Source: CAVSWN01 sp963770995 (lineage in GTDB: Bacteria; Acidobacteriota; Vicinamibacteria; Vicinamibacterales; CAVVIG01). Taken from it: a stretch of 64,000 nt of DNA. The notes beneath the pieces were generated by a model. It did no database searches. It was given only the letters and a program-made list of their open reading frames with translations, and was not told the DNA's origin. The DNA is taken from positions 3,596,001-3,660,000 of the forward strand of contig CAVYRS010000001.1 in the NCBI GenBank assembly GCA_963770995.1, in the 5' to 3' direction. Positions 34,109 to 44,221 of the stretch are shown one piece after another; the stretch's first letter is position 1; each line of letters opens with the position of its first letter. Both the position numbers and the translations under genes were made by a program.

Positions 34109-35049
34109 GTGCCTCGGATCTGCGTCATCACCGCCGCTTGCGTCGTCATCGGCGCTGCCGCTCGATTGACGGCCAGGGATGTTGGTCCTGGCAGCGCAGC
34201 AGTCGCCGTTCCGCAGCGGCGTCGACGTGATCGCGTATGAACGTCACCGTGACGGACGCGTCGCGCCGTTACGTGACCGATCTCGATCGGCAGGACTTTC
34301 AGATCTTCGAGGACGGGCGGCCGCAGCAGGTCACGTTTTTCCGGAAGGGCAGCCTGCCTCTCGCGTTGGCGTTGTTGATCGACACGAGCGCCAGCATGGA
34401 CCAGAACCTCGACGTCGCCCAAGAGGCGGCCGTCGGATTCGTGCGCGCGCTTGCTCCGCAGGATGTCGCGTCGGTGATTGATTTCGACACCAGAGTTCAG
34501 GTGCGGCAGGATTTCACGGCCGATCGAACGCGCTCGAACACGCGATCCGCCAGACCTCTGCCGGCGGCTCGACCGCGCTCTACAACGCGGTGTACATCGC
34601 CTTGAAGGAGCTGAACAAGACGATTCGCGATGAGCCGCTCGCTGAATCGCGGCGCCGAGCGATCGTGATTCTCTCAGATGGCGAAGACACGTCGAGCCTC
34701 GTCGGTTTCGACGAAGTGCTCGACCTCGCGGCTCGGTCCGACACCGCGATCTACGCCATCGGCCTGCTGGGACACGAGATTGCGGGCATCAAGCGACCGA
34801 ACGAAGCGCAGTTCGTGCTGCGACGGCTATCGGAGCAGACCGGCGGCCGTGCGTTCTTTCCGTCCGACGCAAAGGAACTGAGCGGCGTCTACGGCGAGAT
34901 CAGAGCAGAGCTCGTCGAACCAGTACTTCCTCGCCTACGAATCGAACAACCCTCGACGAGACGGCCAGTTTCGCCGCATCGCGGTTCGTGTGAGCCGAGC
35001 GAGCGTCGTGGCTCGGGCGCGGCCCGGCTACTACGCGCCCAGCCAGTAG
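34109..35049 (+). pseudogene. VWFA-related secreted protein (TIGR03436 type), frameshifted copy
   Basis: This is a close paralogue of the intact gene at 43256-44191, starting at GTG 34109 and ending in the same YYxPSQ. Conserved parts include VTDLDRQDFQIFEDGRPQ, the MIDAS-like LLIDTSASMD and ILSDGEDTSS. Alignment with the intact copy shows a +1 near 34235, a -1 near 34525 and a +1 near 34915. Protein-level similarity across the joined frames remains high, so inactivation is recent or artefactual. Confidence 0.85.
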
Positions 35050-35082
35050 GGGCCCGGCGCTCCAGAAAGCTGACCGGATGGC

Positions 35083-36255
35083 ATGATCGAATCATTCTGC
35101 AGACAAACGGCGACGTGCGTGGTCGCCCTCCACGTGATCAGCTCCGCCGGTCTTGTATCGGCCCAGAATTCACTGCAGACCGCAACGCAGGTGGAGATTC
35201 TGTCGCCGAGTCCGGATAGCTACGTCACCGGGCCGACCGCTCTTCGTGCCCGCGTTGAGCCCGCCGAAGCGGTCGCGAGCCTGATTTTCTTCGTCGACGG
35301 CCGTCAGGTCTGCGTCCTGGCGAAACCGCCCTTCGAGTGCGATTGGGACCCAGGAGCATCGATTCGGGAACATCAAGTGCGGCTTGTGGTCAATCTCAAC
35401 GGCGGCGGCCGCCAGGTTCAAACAGTCCGAACCAAAGCGCTCGACTTTTCGGAGTCGGTCGACGTGGACGTGGTTCAGGTGACCGTGACCGTCGCCGACA
35501 GCCGCGGAAAGTTCGTGCGGGGGCTCCCGCAATCCGCGTTTCGCGTCGCCGAGGACGGACGACCGCAAACCATCTCACATTTCGCGTCGGAAAACGTGCC
35601 GCTCGAGCTGATTGTCGCGATCGATATCAGCGGCAGCATGGGGGGGTCGATGCCGCAGATGAAGGCGGCGGTCAAGGCGTTTCTCACCGCGGTGCCCAGC
35701 CAGCACCAGATTACGCTCCTGGCCTTCAACGACACGCTCTTCACGCTCGCCAGACGAGCCACCGATCTCGCGGAGCGAACCAAAGCCGTGGATCGGCTGG
35801 CGCCCGTGGGGTTCGACGGCCCTCTACGATGCGATCCTGCGGGGACTCGACTGCATCGGGGCGCCAGACGGGCCGCAAGGCACTCATTGTCTTCAGCGAC
35901 GGCGAGGATCAGGGCAGCCACGCGACCATGGCCGATGTCGAACGCCGCTTGCAGGCCAGCGATGTGACGCTGTACATGATCGGCCAGGGCCGCGGCACCA
36001 CCCTCGAGGCGCTGAAGAAAGTCCTGCTACGACTGGCGACGCCGACCGGCGGCCGCGCGTTGTTCACCGAGAATGTTTCCGAATTGCACGGCGCGTTTGA
36101 AGAACTCCTCGACGAGCTGTCGAATCAGTGACCTGCTCACCTATCCACCGCCGGAGCTTCGGCGCGACGACAGATGGCATAGGATCACGGTCGACGTGGA
36201 CGGAGGATTCGAGGTTCGGGCGCGGCAGGGCTACCGCGCATCGTCGAGGAAATGA
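35083..36255 (+). pseudogene. VWFA-related secreted protein with N-terminal Ig-like domain, two frameshifts
   Basis: ATG 35083 opens a signal peptide (MIESFCRQTATCVVALHVIS, then SAGLVSAQ). An Ig-like beta domain follows (about 37-125; TGPTALRARVEP, IFFVDGRQV), then a VWA domain with MIDAS DISGSMGG and VFSDGEDQG. Frame breaks occur near 35815 and 36130; the joined C-terminus is LSNQ-YLLTYPPPELRR...FEVRARQGYRASSRK. Only this VWA paralogue has the Ig-like domain. It is absent from the second copy of the module. Confidence 0.8.
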
Positions 36256-36260
36256 CGGCG

Positions 36261-37178
36261 TTACCGCAATGTGAAGCTCAGCTCGATGCTCACAAGCACC
36301 GGTACCGGTTCCCCCAGTCGCGTGCCGGGTGAGAACCGCCACTGTTTTGCTGCTTTGATGGCTTCCTGATCGAGGCCGAAGGTTGGATCGAGTGGGCGAA
36401 GAATCTTGATCTCGGTCACTTCGCCGGCGGTACTGACGACACACTCGATCAGGACAGTGCCCTGAATCTTGGCGCGCATGGCGTCCGAGGTGTAGTTGGG
36501 CTTCACCTCCCGCATCAGGCGTGGCATCGTCACGCCGTTGCCCGGTCGATACGCGCCGCCGCCTGTTCCGCCGCCGCTGCCAGGACCAAGGCCGGCCCCC
36601 GATCCGGGGCCGATACCGCTGCCCGTGCCCGTCCCCGCGCCTCCACCTGTCCCCGATCCTTGCGACAGCGACGGCGGAGCGGATGGCGATTCGATAGCGC
36701 CTGGAAGCGAGTCTGTCGCCGCCGCGAGATTCTTCGCCGGGATGTTCAGCTGTTGGATTGGGGGCGGTTCATCCTTGACCTGCCTCGGCGGCTCGAGCTT
36801 AGGTGGCTTGGCGACAGGCACCGTGATCTTGTCTTTGCCAGGTTCCTCCGCCCGCCGGGGCGGATCCTTCATTCGGTTGCCACCACCGCCGCCTCCGCCG
36901 CCCGGCCCCGGCTGAGTCAACCAGATGATGTTGCTGTTGGCTTGAAAGGGCAGAAGAGCCGTGGTGTTGACCGTCTGCGCACCGTAGCGGATCCCGAACA
37001 GCGCGACCAGGAGCAGCGCTGTGTGCGACGCGAAGGATGCGACGACGGCGCCACCCATCCGCTGTCCACGTTGCTCGAACAGAAATGGGACGCCGACCGC
37101 GTGTGCGTCTTCCACGCGTAGGTAGACGTGTCCAGCCGATGAATTCGCAATGGGAGAGTGCGTGGTGGCCTCCAACAT
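36261..37178 (-). CDS. TonB-family protein with long Gly/Pro linker
   Basis: 305 aa from ATG 37178. A short cytosolic N-terminus, one membrane helix (about 42-62), a linker rich in Pro/Lys then Gly/Thr (a run of nine Gly in ten residues near 95-104; GTGTGSGIGPGSG near 190), and a C-terminal TonB domain (about 230-305: PRLMREVKPNYTSDAMRAKI, GTVLIECVVSTAGEV, AAKQWRFSPGTRLGEPVPV). It likely spans the periplasm to push an outer-membrane partner. It lies 78 bases downstream of a VWA gene on the same strand and is the only intact gene in the 30.8-41.8 kb stretch. Confidence 0.88.
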   Translation of the reverse strand: MLEATTHSPIANSSAGHVYLRVEDAHAVGVPFLFEQRGQRMGGAVVASFASHTALLLVALFGIRYGAQTVNTTALLPFQANSNIIWLTQPGPGGGGGGGGNRMKDPPRRAEEPGKDKITVPVAKPPKLEPPRQVKDEPPPIQQLNIPAKNLAAATDSLPGAIESPSAPPSLSQGSGTGGGAGTGTGSGIGPGSGAGLGPGSGGGTGGGAYRPGNGVTMPRLMREVKPNYTSDAMRAKIQGTVLIECVVSTAGEVTEIKILRPLDPTFGLDQEAIKAAKQWRFSPGTRLGEPVPVLVSIELSFTLR

Positions 37179-37256
37179 GGATCTCAAAACATCTCAAAAC
37201 ACGCCCAGCAAGCATTCTCGCGCGTCACAAGGGCACGTTCAAGCGGGGCTGCGGAT

Positions 37257-38196
37257 CTACCCGGCGAAGTATCCGCTTCGCGCTTTTACGATCGTCGAAG
37301 GACGCTTGACCCGCACATCGAGCCGGCGCCACTCGCGGCCGGTCGCGGCTTCGATGGCGAGGACGTATTGCTGGCGCAGTTCGTCGATCAGGCTCGACGC
37401 CGTGACGACGGTTTCGACGAACGTGGTCGCGAACACGAGCTGTCCGCCCGTCCACTCAGCCAGATCGCGCAGGTCTGCCGCGTCAGACGGGGTCGACCGT
37501 TCGGACGCCTCCAGCATGATCCGTTGGTCCATCGACGGAACGGTCGCGACGACGAACACCGGCACATCGATTGAGCTCGCCAAACCCGACACCTCACGCG
37601 CCGTCATCGCGCTGCTGGTATCGATGCCGTCGGTGAGCACGATGATCGCTTTGTTGGTCGCAGATCGCGCGGCCAGCCGCCGAGCGGCTGCGGCCGTCGC
37701 GTCATAGAGAGACGTCGTGCCGAACGGCTCGAACTCGGACAGCGCGCCCTTCAATGTCGCGAGATCGCGGGTGAAGTCCAGCCGCTCGTGGAGCGACGCA
37801 TCGAACGTGAACAGCGCGACTTCGTCCTGGCCCTTGGCGGAGCTGCGACAGGATCGAATCGTACGCCTGGCGCGCCATCGCGATCTTCGGGCCGACGCGC
37901 ATGCTGCCGCTCATGTCGACCAGGATCGCCAGGCTGAGCGGCGACTGTCGATCGGACCGGAGCGAGAGGATCGGTCGCAGCTGTCCGTTGTCGCGGACCT
38001 CGAAATCGGTGTTCGTGAGGCCGCTCACGACGCGTCCACGAGCGTCCCGGACCGATGCTTGGATCGTCACGACGTCGACAGCACCCCGAAACGTCCCCTG
38101 CGGCTGAGAAAGACTCTCCTGGGCGTTCGGCGTGAGGACCCACGAAGAGCAAATGGTCGCGCTGGCGATCACAAGTCGAAGAAGCCGCGTTCTCAT
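37257..38196 (-). pseudogene. VWFA-related secreted protein, one frameshift (paralogue of 44222-45157)
   Basis: The start at ATG 38196 gives a signal peptide (MRTRLLRLVIASATICSSW). The VWA fold has a perfect MIDAS (LVDMSGSMRVG), then VLTDGIDTSS and LAEWTGGQLVF, ending KARSGYFAG. Compared with the intact copy, one extra base near 37845 (CCCTTGGCGG against CCCTGGTGG) shifts the frame between the two halves; each half is otherwise well conserved. It probably forms a transcript with the DUF4159 gene upstream and the TonB gene downstream. Confidence 0.85.
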
Positions 38197-38426
38197 GTGT
38201 GCGCTCAATGCCAATCTCGGGCCAGCCCATGCAGGGTCGCTGGGCCACGTCGCAGTTTGTGAGGGAAGAGGGTATTTTACCACGCGACTTGTGTGGACTG
38301 GCACGGTAGCGATTACGAAAGAGGCGCTCAATTACCGATCCGAGTACTCTGGAATCGTCCTTTTCTTCTTCGTATCCTCGTGGCTGCGTTTGGCGTGGTG
38401 AACCGGCGGGCCGAGTTACTGGACGA

Positions 38427-39250
38427 TCAATGCGTCAACGCATAGAGGACGACATTGACACCGAGCGCATAGCCTCTGGGCGAGAACTGCAGGAAGAACT
38501 CGTGGTCCTCGCCTTCGCGCTCCCACGAATCGCCGATGTCGGTGTTGTGCGTCATCAGGACCATGATCCGGTCGTGATCGTCGGCGATCATGCGGAAGTT
38601 GGGATGCGGGCTGTCCGATCCCGCGCTCCGACGTCGTGCCGCCGCTGCGCCGCCAGAAGTTGATGCTCGTCACCTGCGGGACTTCGGTCACGTGATACAG
38701 CGTCTGCCAGATCGGGTGATCGCCGGCACGTCCTCGATGGCGAACTCGGGCAGCACCTTCCGGATCTCGCCCGACCACTGCTCCCACGCCGCGGTGCCCC
38801 AGAAGTCGTCGACCCACAGGAAGCCGCCCTTCAGCAGATACTCGCGCAGACGCGCGACTTCCCCGGCCGAGAACTCGAGCGTCCCCACGTCGGTCGCCAT
38901 GGTGAAGCGGACACCGGAACAGCGCGTCGTCGGTGAGACGCACGACCCAGTAGTTCGGGATTGCCGTTGCTGTCGACGCTGATCGGCGTCTTCGTCAGCT
39001 CTTAGAGGCGCATCATCAGGTTGATGCCGGCGTACGGGTAGTCGGTGGCCCAGCCCATGCCGTTCGCTTCGGCGCGGACGCTCGTGTACATGACCTTGCA
39101 GTGCGCGAACGCGCCGTCCTCGAAATGGGCCGGAGGGAATCGCGGCGGAACTCCGGGGCCTTCGCGCAGGCGGAAGCGCTGCGCCGACGCGGCGGCCGCG
39201 CCTGCGAGAAGGATCAGGGAGAGCGCAACCAGCCGGCCGCGCGCCTTCAT
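38427..39250 (-). pseudogene. DUF4159 secreted protein, heavily frameshifted copy
   Basis: This is a paralogue of the intact 273-aa gene at 45379-46200, from MKARGRLVALSLILLAGAAA to the C-terminal YALTH. Alignment shows single-base indels near 38615, 38722, 38909 and 38957, and a nonsense change (AAA to TAA) at 39005. Upstream sequence is shared with the intact copy to 39279, where the duplication ends. Confidence 0.85.
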
Positions 39251-39266
39251 GCGATCAGTGTAGCAC

Positions 39267-39410
39267 TCAGTTTTCCGCCTCGCGCGGCTGCAGGATCGTG
39301 AACGTCGGGCTGCTGGCATCGTCCTGCGGGATGCCAAGGCGCCCGGCCAGGCCGCGAACGCAGGCGGTCTTTTCCCCAAGGTCCCGCGAACAGCAGGATG
39401 GACGGTTGTC
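39267..39410 (-). pseudogene. tsaE: Truncated tsaE-like fragment
   Basis: On the minus strand the frame reads DLGEKTACVRGLAGRLG, then SSPTFTIL, ending PREAEN stop. This matches the P-loop and switch region of TsaE (typically DLGAGKT...SSPTFT), the ATPase of tRNA t6A synthesis. One base shift restores ILLFAG before it. The C-terminal half is missing and replaced by the duplicated DUF4159 upstream region, so it marks a recombination breakpoint. Confidence 0.55.
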
Positions 39411-39454
39411 CATCCGCGCGACGTCGGGTATCATGCACAGTTGAGGAGCACTCC

Positions 39455-40917
39455 ATGACGTTTTGGCGAACCGGGCGCGGACGTGCGCGTGCCGCGTGGC
39501 TGGCGGCTTCGAGCATCACGGCGGCCGCAGTCCTCTTCTTGCAATCCCCTGTCGCCGGACAGGGGGGCAAAGACCACTCCCAGCCGACCTTCACCAAAGA
39601 CATCGCGCCGATCCTGCAGCGCAGCTGTCAGAACTGCCATCGGCCCGACTCGGTCGCGCCGATGTCGCTGCTGACCTACGAGGAGGCGCGCCCGTACGCC
39701 GCGGCGATCAAGCGCCGCACGAGCATCCGCAACAAGCAGGGCACGATGCCGCCGTGGTACATCGAGAAGGACATCGGCATTCAGCACTACAAGAACGACA
39801 TCTCGCTGAGCGACGAGGAGATCGCGAAGATCGCGCGCGTGGGCCGACAGCGGCGCGCCGCGCGGCAATCCCGCCGACATGCCGCCGCCGCTGCACGTTC
39901 GCCGACGCCGACGCGTGGACGATCGGCACGCCGGATCTCGTCGTCACGACGCCGCCGGTCAGCGTGAAGGCCGTGCAGCCCGACTGGTGGGGCAGCGCCG
40001 GCTTCGCCGACACCGGCCTCACCGAAGATCGCTACGTCGCGGCGGTCGAGATCAAGGAAGTCAACGACACGCAGGGCAAGCCGGCGCGTCGACGACGACC
40101 GTCGGCGGCCTGTTCATCTTCCATCACGCGATCATGGCGCGTGCGAGGCGCCCGGCGCGACCGGCGGCCCGCGGTCTCGGCGGCGGCTGGCCGGTGCACG
40201 AAGTCGGGCGCAACGCCGACGTCTTCAATCCCGATGCCGGAAAGCTGCTGCGCGCCGGCTCGCGCGTCGGCTTCCCGAACGTCCACATGCACGCGAACGG
40301 CAAGGACACGACCGGCCACCTCGAGGTCGCGTTCAAGTTCCATCCCGAAGGGCTACCAGCCGAAGTTGATCGAGCGCACTGATGCCGATCGGCACCGGCG
40401 ACATCGACATCCGCGGCGATGGAAACCGGGCAAGAAGATCGAAGCGTTCAGACGCTCACGCAGCCGACGAAGATCACGGTGTTCGAGCCGCACATGCACG
40501 CGGCCGCCGTCCGCATGTGCCTCGACGCGATCTGCGGATCGCGGATCGAAACGCTGAGCTGCTCGGGCTACGACCACAGCTGGGTGCGCGCCTATCAGTA
40601 CGAAGACGACTGCGGCGCCGCTGCTGCCGCGCGGCACGATCCTCCGCGTCACCGGCTACTACGACAACACGCCGGCGAACCGGAACGTCGTCGATCCGCG
40701 CAACTGGTCGGGGCTCGGCCACCGCTCGATCGACAACATGAACATCCTGATCATGCAGGGCGTCACGCTGACCGACGAGCAGTTCCAGGAGGAAGTGACG
40801 GCGCGGCGCGAGCGCCTGAAGCTCAAGCCGGGCGAGGACGCACCGGGCTGCCCGCTGTGCGCGTTCGAGACGATTCCGGCGCCGCGCGCGCCGCGCGCGA
40901 CGGGACAGCAGCAGTAG
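39455..40917 (+). pseudogene. Secreted cytochrome-c/copper-monooxygenase-like protein, multiple frameshifts
   Basis: Joined frames give a signal peptide (LAASSITAAAVLFLQSPVAG) and a cytochrome-c-like segment (TFTKDIAPILQRSCQNCHRP with CxxCH, near residues 45-64). Typical phrases of this acidobacterial family follow (APMSLLTYEEARP, MPPWYIEKDIGIQ). The long C-terminal region, with FHHAIM and FPNVHMHANG His motifs, resembles ascorbate-dependent copper monooxygenases. Frame breaks lie near 39840, 40085, 40350, 40440, 40610. The end (TGQQQ stop) is 2 bases before the next gene. If functional, an extracytoplasmic redox enzyme. Confidence 0.75.
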
Positions 40918-40919
40918 CG

Positions 40920-41830
40920 ATGGCGCGTCGTCGTCGATCGCGCGTGCGCGTGGCGGTCGTCTGCGCGTCGGCCGTCGCGGCGCTCGGCCTCGCGACCGTC
41001 GGCGCCCAGGTGCAGCCGACCGTCGCCAACATCACGCCGGTCTACGAAGGCTGGCTGCCGAATGCCGACGGCTCGTTCGATCTCGTCTTCGGGTACATGA
41101 ATCGCGAGTGGGACGAGGAGATGCACGATTCCGCTCGGCCCGAACAACACCATGGAGCCGGGCGGCCCGGATCTCGGCCAGCCGACGAACTTCTTCCCGC
41201 GCCGCAACCGCTTCGTGTTCCAGGTCCGCGTGCCGAAGGACTTCGGCACGAAGGAGATCGTCTGGACGCTGACGAGCAAGGGGCGGACGGAGAAGGCGTA
41301 CGGCACGCTCAAGCCCGACTACGTGCTCGACGACACCGTCGATCATGTCGAACATCGGCGCCGGCGGCGCGCTCGAGCACGACGCCGGACATGGTCGGCA
41401 ACAAGGCGCCGGTGCTGACGGTCGAGGGCCCGAAGAGCCGCACGGCGAAGGTCGGCGAAGCCGGTCGCGCTTCGCCGCCGTCGCCACCGACGATGGGAAG
41501 CCGAACAAGCGGAACATGCCGGCGGCGCTCGGCGGCAACTACATGCTGCCGCAGACGGCGAACGGCCTGCGGCTGTCGTTCTTCGTCTATCGCGGCCCGG
41601 GCACGAGCGGTCGACCTTCGATCCGCCGCAGACCGAAGGTGTGGGAAGACACGCGCGACGGCGGCGGCTCGCCGTGGTCGGCCGGCTCGATGACGCCGCC
41701 GGTCCCGGAAGGCAACACGTGGCAGGCGCGCGCGACCTTCGCCGAGCCCGGCACCTACGTCATCCGCGCGCTCGCGCACGACGGCGGCCTGTTCTCGTCG
41801 CAGGACGTGACCATCGTCGTCAGCAAGTGA
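40920..41830 (+). pseudogene. Secreted protein of unknown function, multiple frameshifts
   Basis: ATG 40920 starts a signal peptide (VRVAVVCASAVAALGLATVG). Joined frames read ITPVYEGWLPNADGSFDLVFGYMNREW, NRFVFQVRVPKDF, VWTLTSKGRTEKAYGTL, NKAPVLTVEGP, and a final Ig-like beta sandwich (WQARATFAEPGTYVIRALAH). Breaks occur near 41128, 41345, 41375, 41460 and 41610. It is a frequent neighbour type of the cytochrome/copper protein in Acidobacteria as far as I recall, and may work with it. Function unknown. Confidence 0.7.
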
Positions 41831-41890
41831 GTGCGGCGGCAGTTGCAAATGAGGAGGATGCACTCGCTTCCTCCACGTTCATCCCGCGCA

Positions 41891-42994
41891 TCAGGAGGCG
41901 ATGTAGCCGCGACGAGCACGGACTCGATAGCTGCGATTGCGCAGTTCCACTCGAATGGCGTGCCAGCGGCCGTCCTTTTTCCCCGTAGACAGATACCCGA
42001 GGTAGTACTGCTTGCTCAGCTCGTCGGCGATGCCGGCGGTCGCACGATCGAGGTCCTCGGCATCGCGAACGATCTCTGTCCGCCCGCCGCTGTCGTCGGT
42101 CAGGCCGCGTAAGGCCCCACGGTCGACGGCCTCGCTGCAGGCTTGGTTCCAACTGCGACCCTGCGGCGGCGGCATGGTCGGCGGCGGTCGCCGGGGATTC
42201 GGCCATCCCCGACCCCCTGGCGGGAGGGGAAACGGCCTCGGGATCGGTCCGCGGCGCTGGAACAGTTGATCTGATGAACGCCGCACACGATCGGTCCCGC
42301 ACTCGATGCCGATCGCGTAGACGAGCGCTTCGCTTTCGCGAATGAGCCCCTGTACCTGGCGCCGGCTGATAGCGCTGGAGGTGTCGTTGCCATCCGACAG
42401 CAGAACCAGCGCCTTCTTCTGGTGCTGGCCGGTAGCCGCGAGGCGGACGGCGTTCGCGACGGCATCGTACATCGCCGTTGTCCCGGAGGTCCTGATACGG
42501 CCAAGCGCACTGCGAAGGCGTTGGCGGTCTGTCGTCCAGCCCTGCACGAGATCTGGTCGGTCGCTGAACCGGTACAGAAAGACCTCATCGTCTGGCGCGA
42601 GCAAGTCGTAGAGAAAGCGGTCGAGCGCGCTTTGCGCGGCTTGGATCCTCTCACCGGCCATACTGCCGCTCGTGTCGAGCGCGATTCCGAGGCTGACGGG
42701 GACGCGCTCCGCGCTGAAGTGCGTCACCGACTGCACCTGGCCGTCTTCGTATACGACGAAGTCCTCCATCCGGAGATCGGGCACGAACCGGCCAGACGCA
42801 TCGAACACGCTTGCGGTGACATTGATCAGCTCGACCCCGCTCTTGAAGCGGAATCCGGGCTCGGGATTCTGGGGCGGCGGCGGCTGCGCATGCAGCGAAA
42901 CGACGACGAGCGCGATCAACGAGACCACAGCACGGATGTGCTGCGATCGATTCGCAGTTGTCGTCTGTGTCGGCCGGTAGAGATTGCAGGCCAT
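41891..42994 (-). CDS. VWFA-related secreted protein (TIGR03436 type), intact
   Basis: 367 aa. N-terminal signal region (about 18-37: HIRAVVSLIALVVVSLHAQ), then the TIGR03436 entry motif VINVTAS-like strand, LRMEDFVVYEDGQVQ, MIDAS ALDTSGSMAG (near 107-116) and LLSDGNDTSS. A Pro/Arg-rich insertion with PRPFPLPPGGRGWPNPRRPP lies near 255-290. The C-terminal strand ends RVRARRGYIAS, the sequence left as a relic at 30325. It is divergent from the VWA gene at 43256. VWA proteins of this type bind ligands in the cell envelope; partner unknown. Confidence 0.9.
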   Translation of the reverse strand: MACNLYRPTQTTTANRSQHIRAVVSLIALVVVSLHAQPPPPQNPEPGFRFKSGVELINVTASVFDASGRFVPDLRMEDFVVYEDGQVQSVTHFSAERVPVSLGIALDTSGSMAGERIQAAQSALDRFLYDLLAPDDEVFLYRFSDRPDLVQGWTTDRQRLRSALGRIRTSGTTAMYDAVANAVRLAATGQHQKKALVLLSDGNDTSSAISRRQVQGLIRESEALVYAIGIECGTDRVRRSSDQLFQRRGPIPRPFPLPPGGRGWPNPRRPPPTMPPPQGRSWNQACSEAVDRGALRGLTDDSGGRTEIVRDAEDLDRATAGIADELSKQYYLGYLSTGKKDGRWHAIRVELRNRSYRVRARRGYIAS

Positions 42995-43116
42995 GGTCTA
43001 CCCCCAGTTTAGATCCACCCGCGCCGAATCAGCCCGTCTTCACGGAAAGCACGAGCAGGAGGATCGGTCACAACCGACCGACGACGCGCTGTCAGTCCAT
43101 GTGCAGTCCTTCGCAA

Positions 43117-43204
43117 GCAAACTGGCGGTGTCCGCGCATTCTGCAGGGCGACGGGCGTACGGCCCGCGTTCTGCATTGACGGGAACCCGAGCCACGAGCG
43201 GGAT
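43117..43204 (+). promoter_or_regulatory. Upstream region shared with the NtrC/kinase operon
   Basis: This region aligns with 30603-30696 and precedes the intact VWA gene by about 50 bases. It suggests that this VWA gene and the regulator operon derive from one ancestral promoter or share an operator. The gap 42995-43255 holds no other gene. Confidence 0.45.
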
Positions 43205-43255
43205 CGCTTGTCCAAGTCGTGCGCTGAATGGGTCGTGCAAGGAGCGTGATCGGTC

Positions 43256-44191
43256 ATGCCGCGCATATGGGTCATCGTCGCCGCGTTTCTCGTCATCGGC
43301 CTGAGCCCTCCTGACGGCCAGCCTCTCGTTTCCGGCGCCCAGCGCGCGCCGTTTCGCGCCGGCGTGGAGGTCGTCGGCATGAACGTCACCGTGACTGACG
43401 CGTCGCGCCATTACGTGACCGATCTCGATCGGCAGGACTTTCAGATCTTCGAGGACGGGAGGCCGCAGGAGGTCACGTTTTTCCGGAAGAGCAGCCTGCC
43501 TCTCGCGCTGGCGTTGTTGATCGACACGAGCGGGAGTATGGAGCCAAATCTCCACGTGGCTCAGGCGGCGGCGGTGGGCTTCGTGCGGGCGCTCGGTCCC
43601 GAGGACGTCGCGTCGGTGATCGATTTCGACACCAGCGTTCATGTGCGGCAGGATTTCACGACCGATCGGAGCGCGCTCGAACACGCGATCCGAAAGACAG
43701 CCGCCGGCGGATCGACCGCGCTCTACACCGCGGTGTACATCGCATTGAAAGAGCTGAACAAGACGATTGGAGACGAGCGGCTGGAGGAGTCGCGTCGCCG
43801 CGCGATTGTGATTCTCTCCGATGGCGAAGACACGTCGAGCCTCCTGGGCTTTGAGGAGGTGCTCGACCTCGCGGCGCGGTCGGACACCGCGATCTACGCC
43901 ATCGGCCTGCTGGGACACCAGATCACGGTCATCAAGCAACCGAACGAAGCGCAGTTCGTGTTGCGAAGGCTATCGCAGCAGACTGGCGGCCGTGTGTTCT
44001 TTGCGTCCGACGCGAAAGAACTGAAGGGCGTCTACGGCGAGATAAGAGAAGAGCTCGGGAACCAGTACTTTCTCGCCTACGAATCGAACAACCCTCGACG
44101 AAACGGCCAGTTTCGCCGGATCTCTATTCGTGTGAGCCGAGCGAGCGTCGTGGCTCGGACACGACCCGGCTACTACGAGCCGAGTCAGTAG
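43256..44191 (+). CDS. VWFA-related secreted protein, intact member of the duplicated module
   Basis: 311 aa. Signal peptide MPRIWVIVAAFLVIGLSPPD; entry strand VVGMNVTVTDASRHYVTDLD; MIDAS LLIDTSGSMEP (near 90-100); second VWA motif ILSDGEDTSS; C-terminal NQYFLAYESNN and ARTRPGYYEPSQ. It matches the TIGR03436 acidobacterial family. It lies tail-to-tail with the next VWA gene, 30 bases apart. Its paralogue at 34109-35049 is frameshifted. Ribosome site AAGGAG lies upstream of ATG. Confidence 0.93.
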   Translation: MPRIWVIVAAFLVIGLSPPDGQPLVSGAQRAPFRAGVEVVGMNVTVTDASRHYVTDLDRQDFQIFEDGRPQEVTFFRKSSLPLALALLIDTSGSMEPNLHVAQAAAVGFVRALGPEDVASVIDFDTSVHVRQDFTTDRSALEHAIRKTAAGGSTALYTAVYIALKELNKTIGDERLEESRRRAIVILSDGEDTSSLLGFEEVLDLAARSDTAIYAIGLLGHQITVIKQPNEAQFVLRRLSQQTGGRVFFASDAKELKGVYGEIREELGNQYFLAYESNNPRRNGQFRRISIRVSRASVVARTRPGYYEPSQ

Positions 44192-44221
44192 GAGCCGGCG
44201 ACAAATGGCATCAGTGCGCGT

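Noticed and set aside
36496..36915. Plus-strand Pro-rich open frame of 139 codons
   Set aside because: Antisense of the Gly-rich linker of the TonB-family gene.
43117..43204. Sigma-54 -24/-12 promoter before the VWA gene
   Set aside because: TGGC is present but no GC at the required spacing, and the paralogous region at 30603 reads TGAC.
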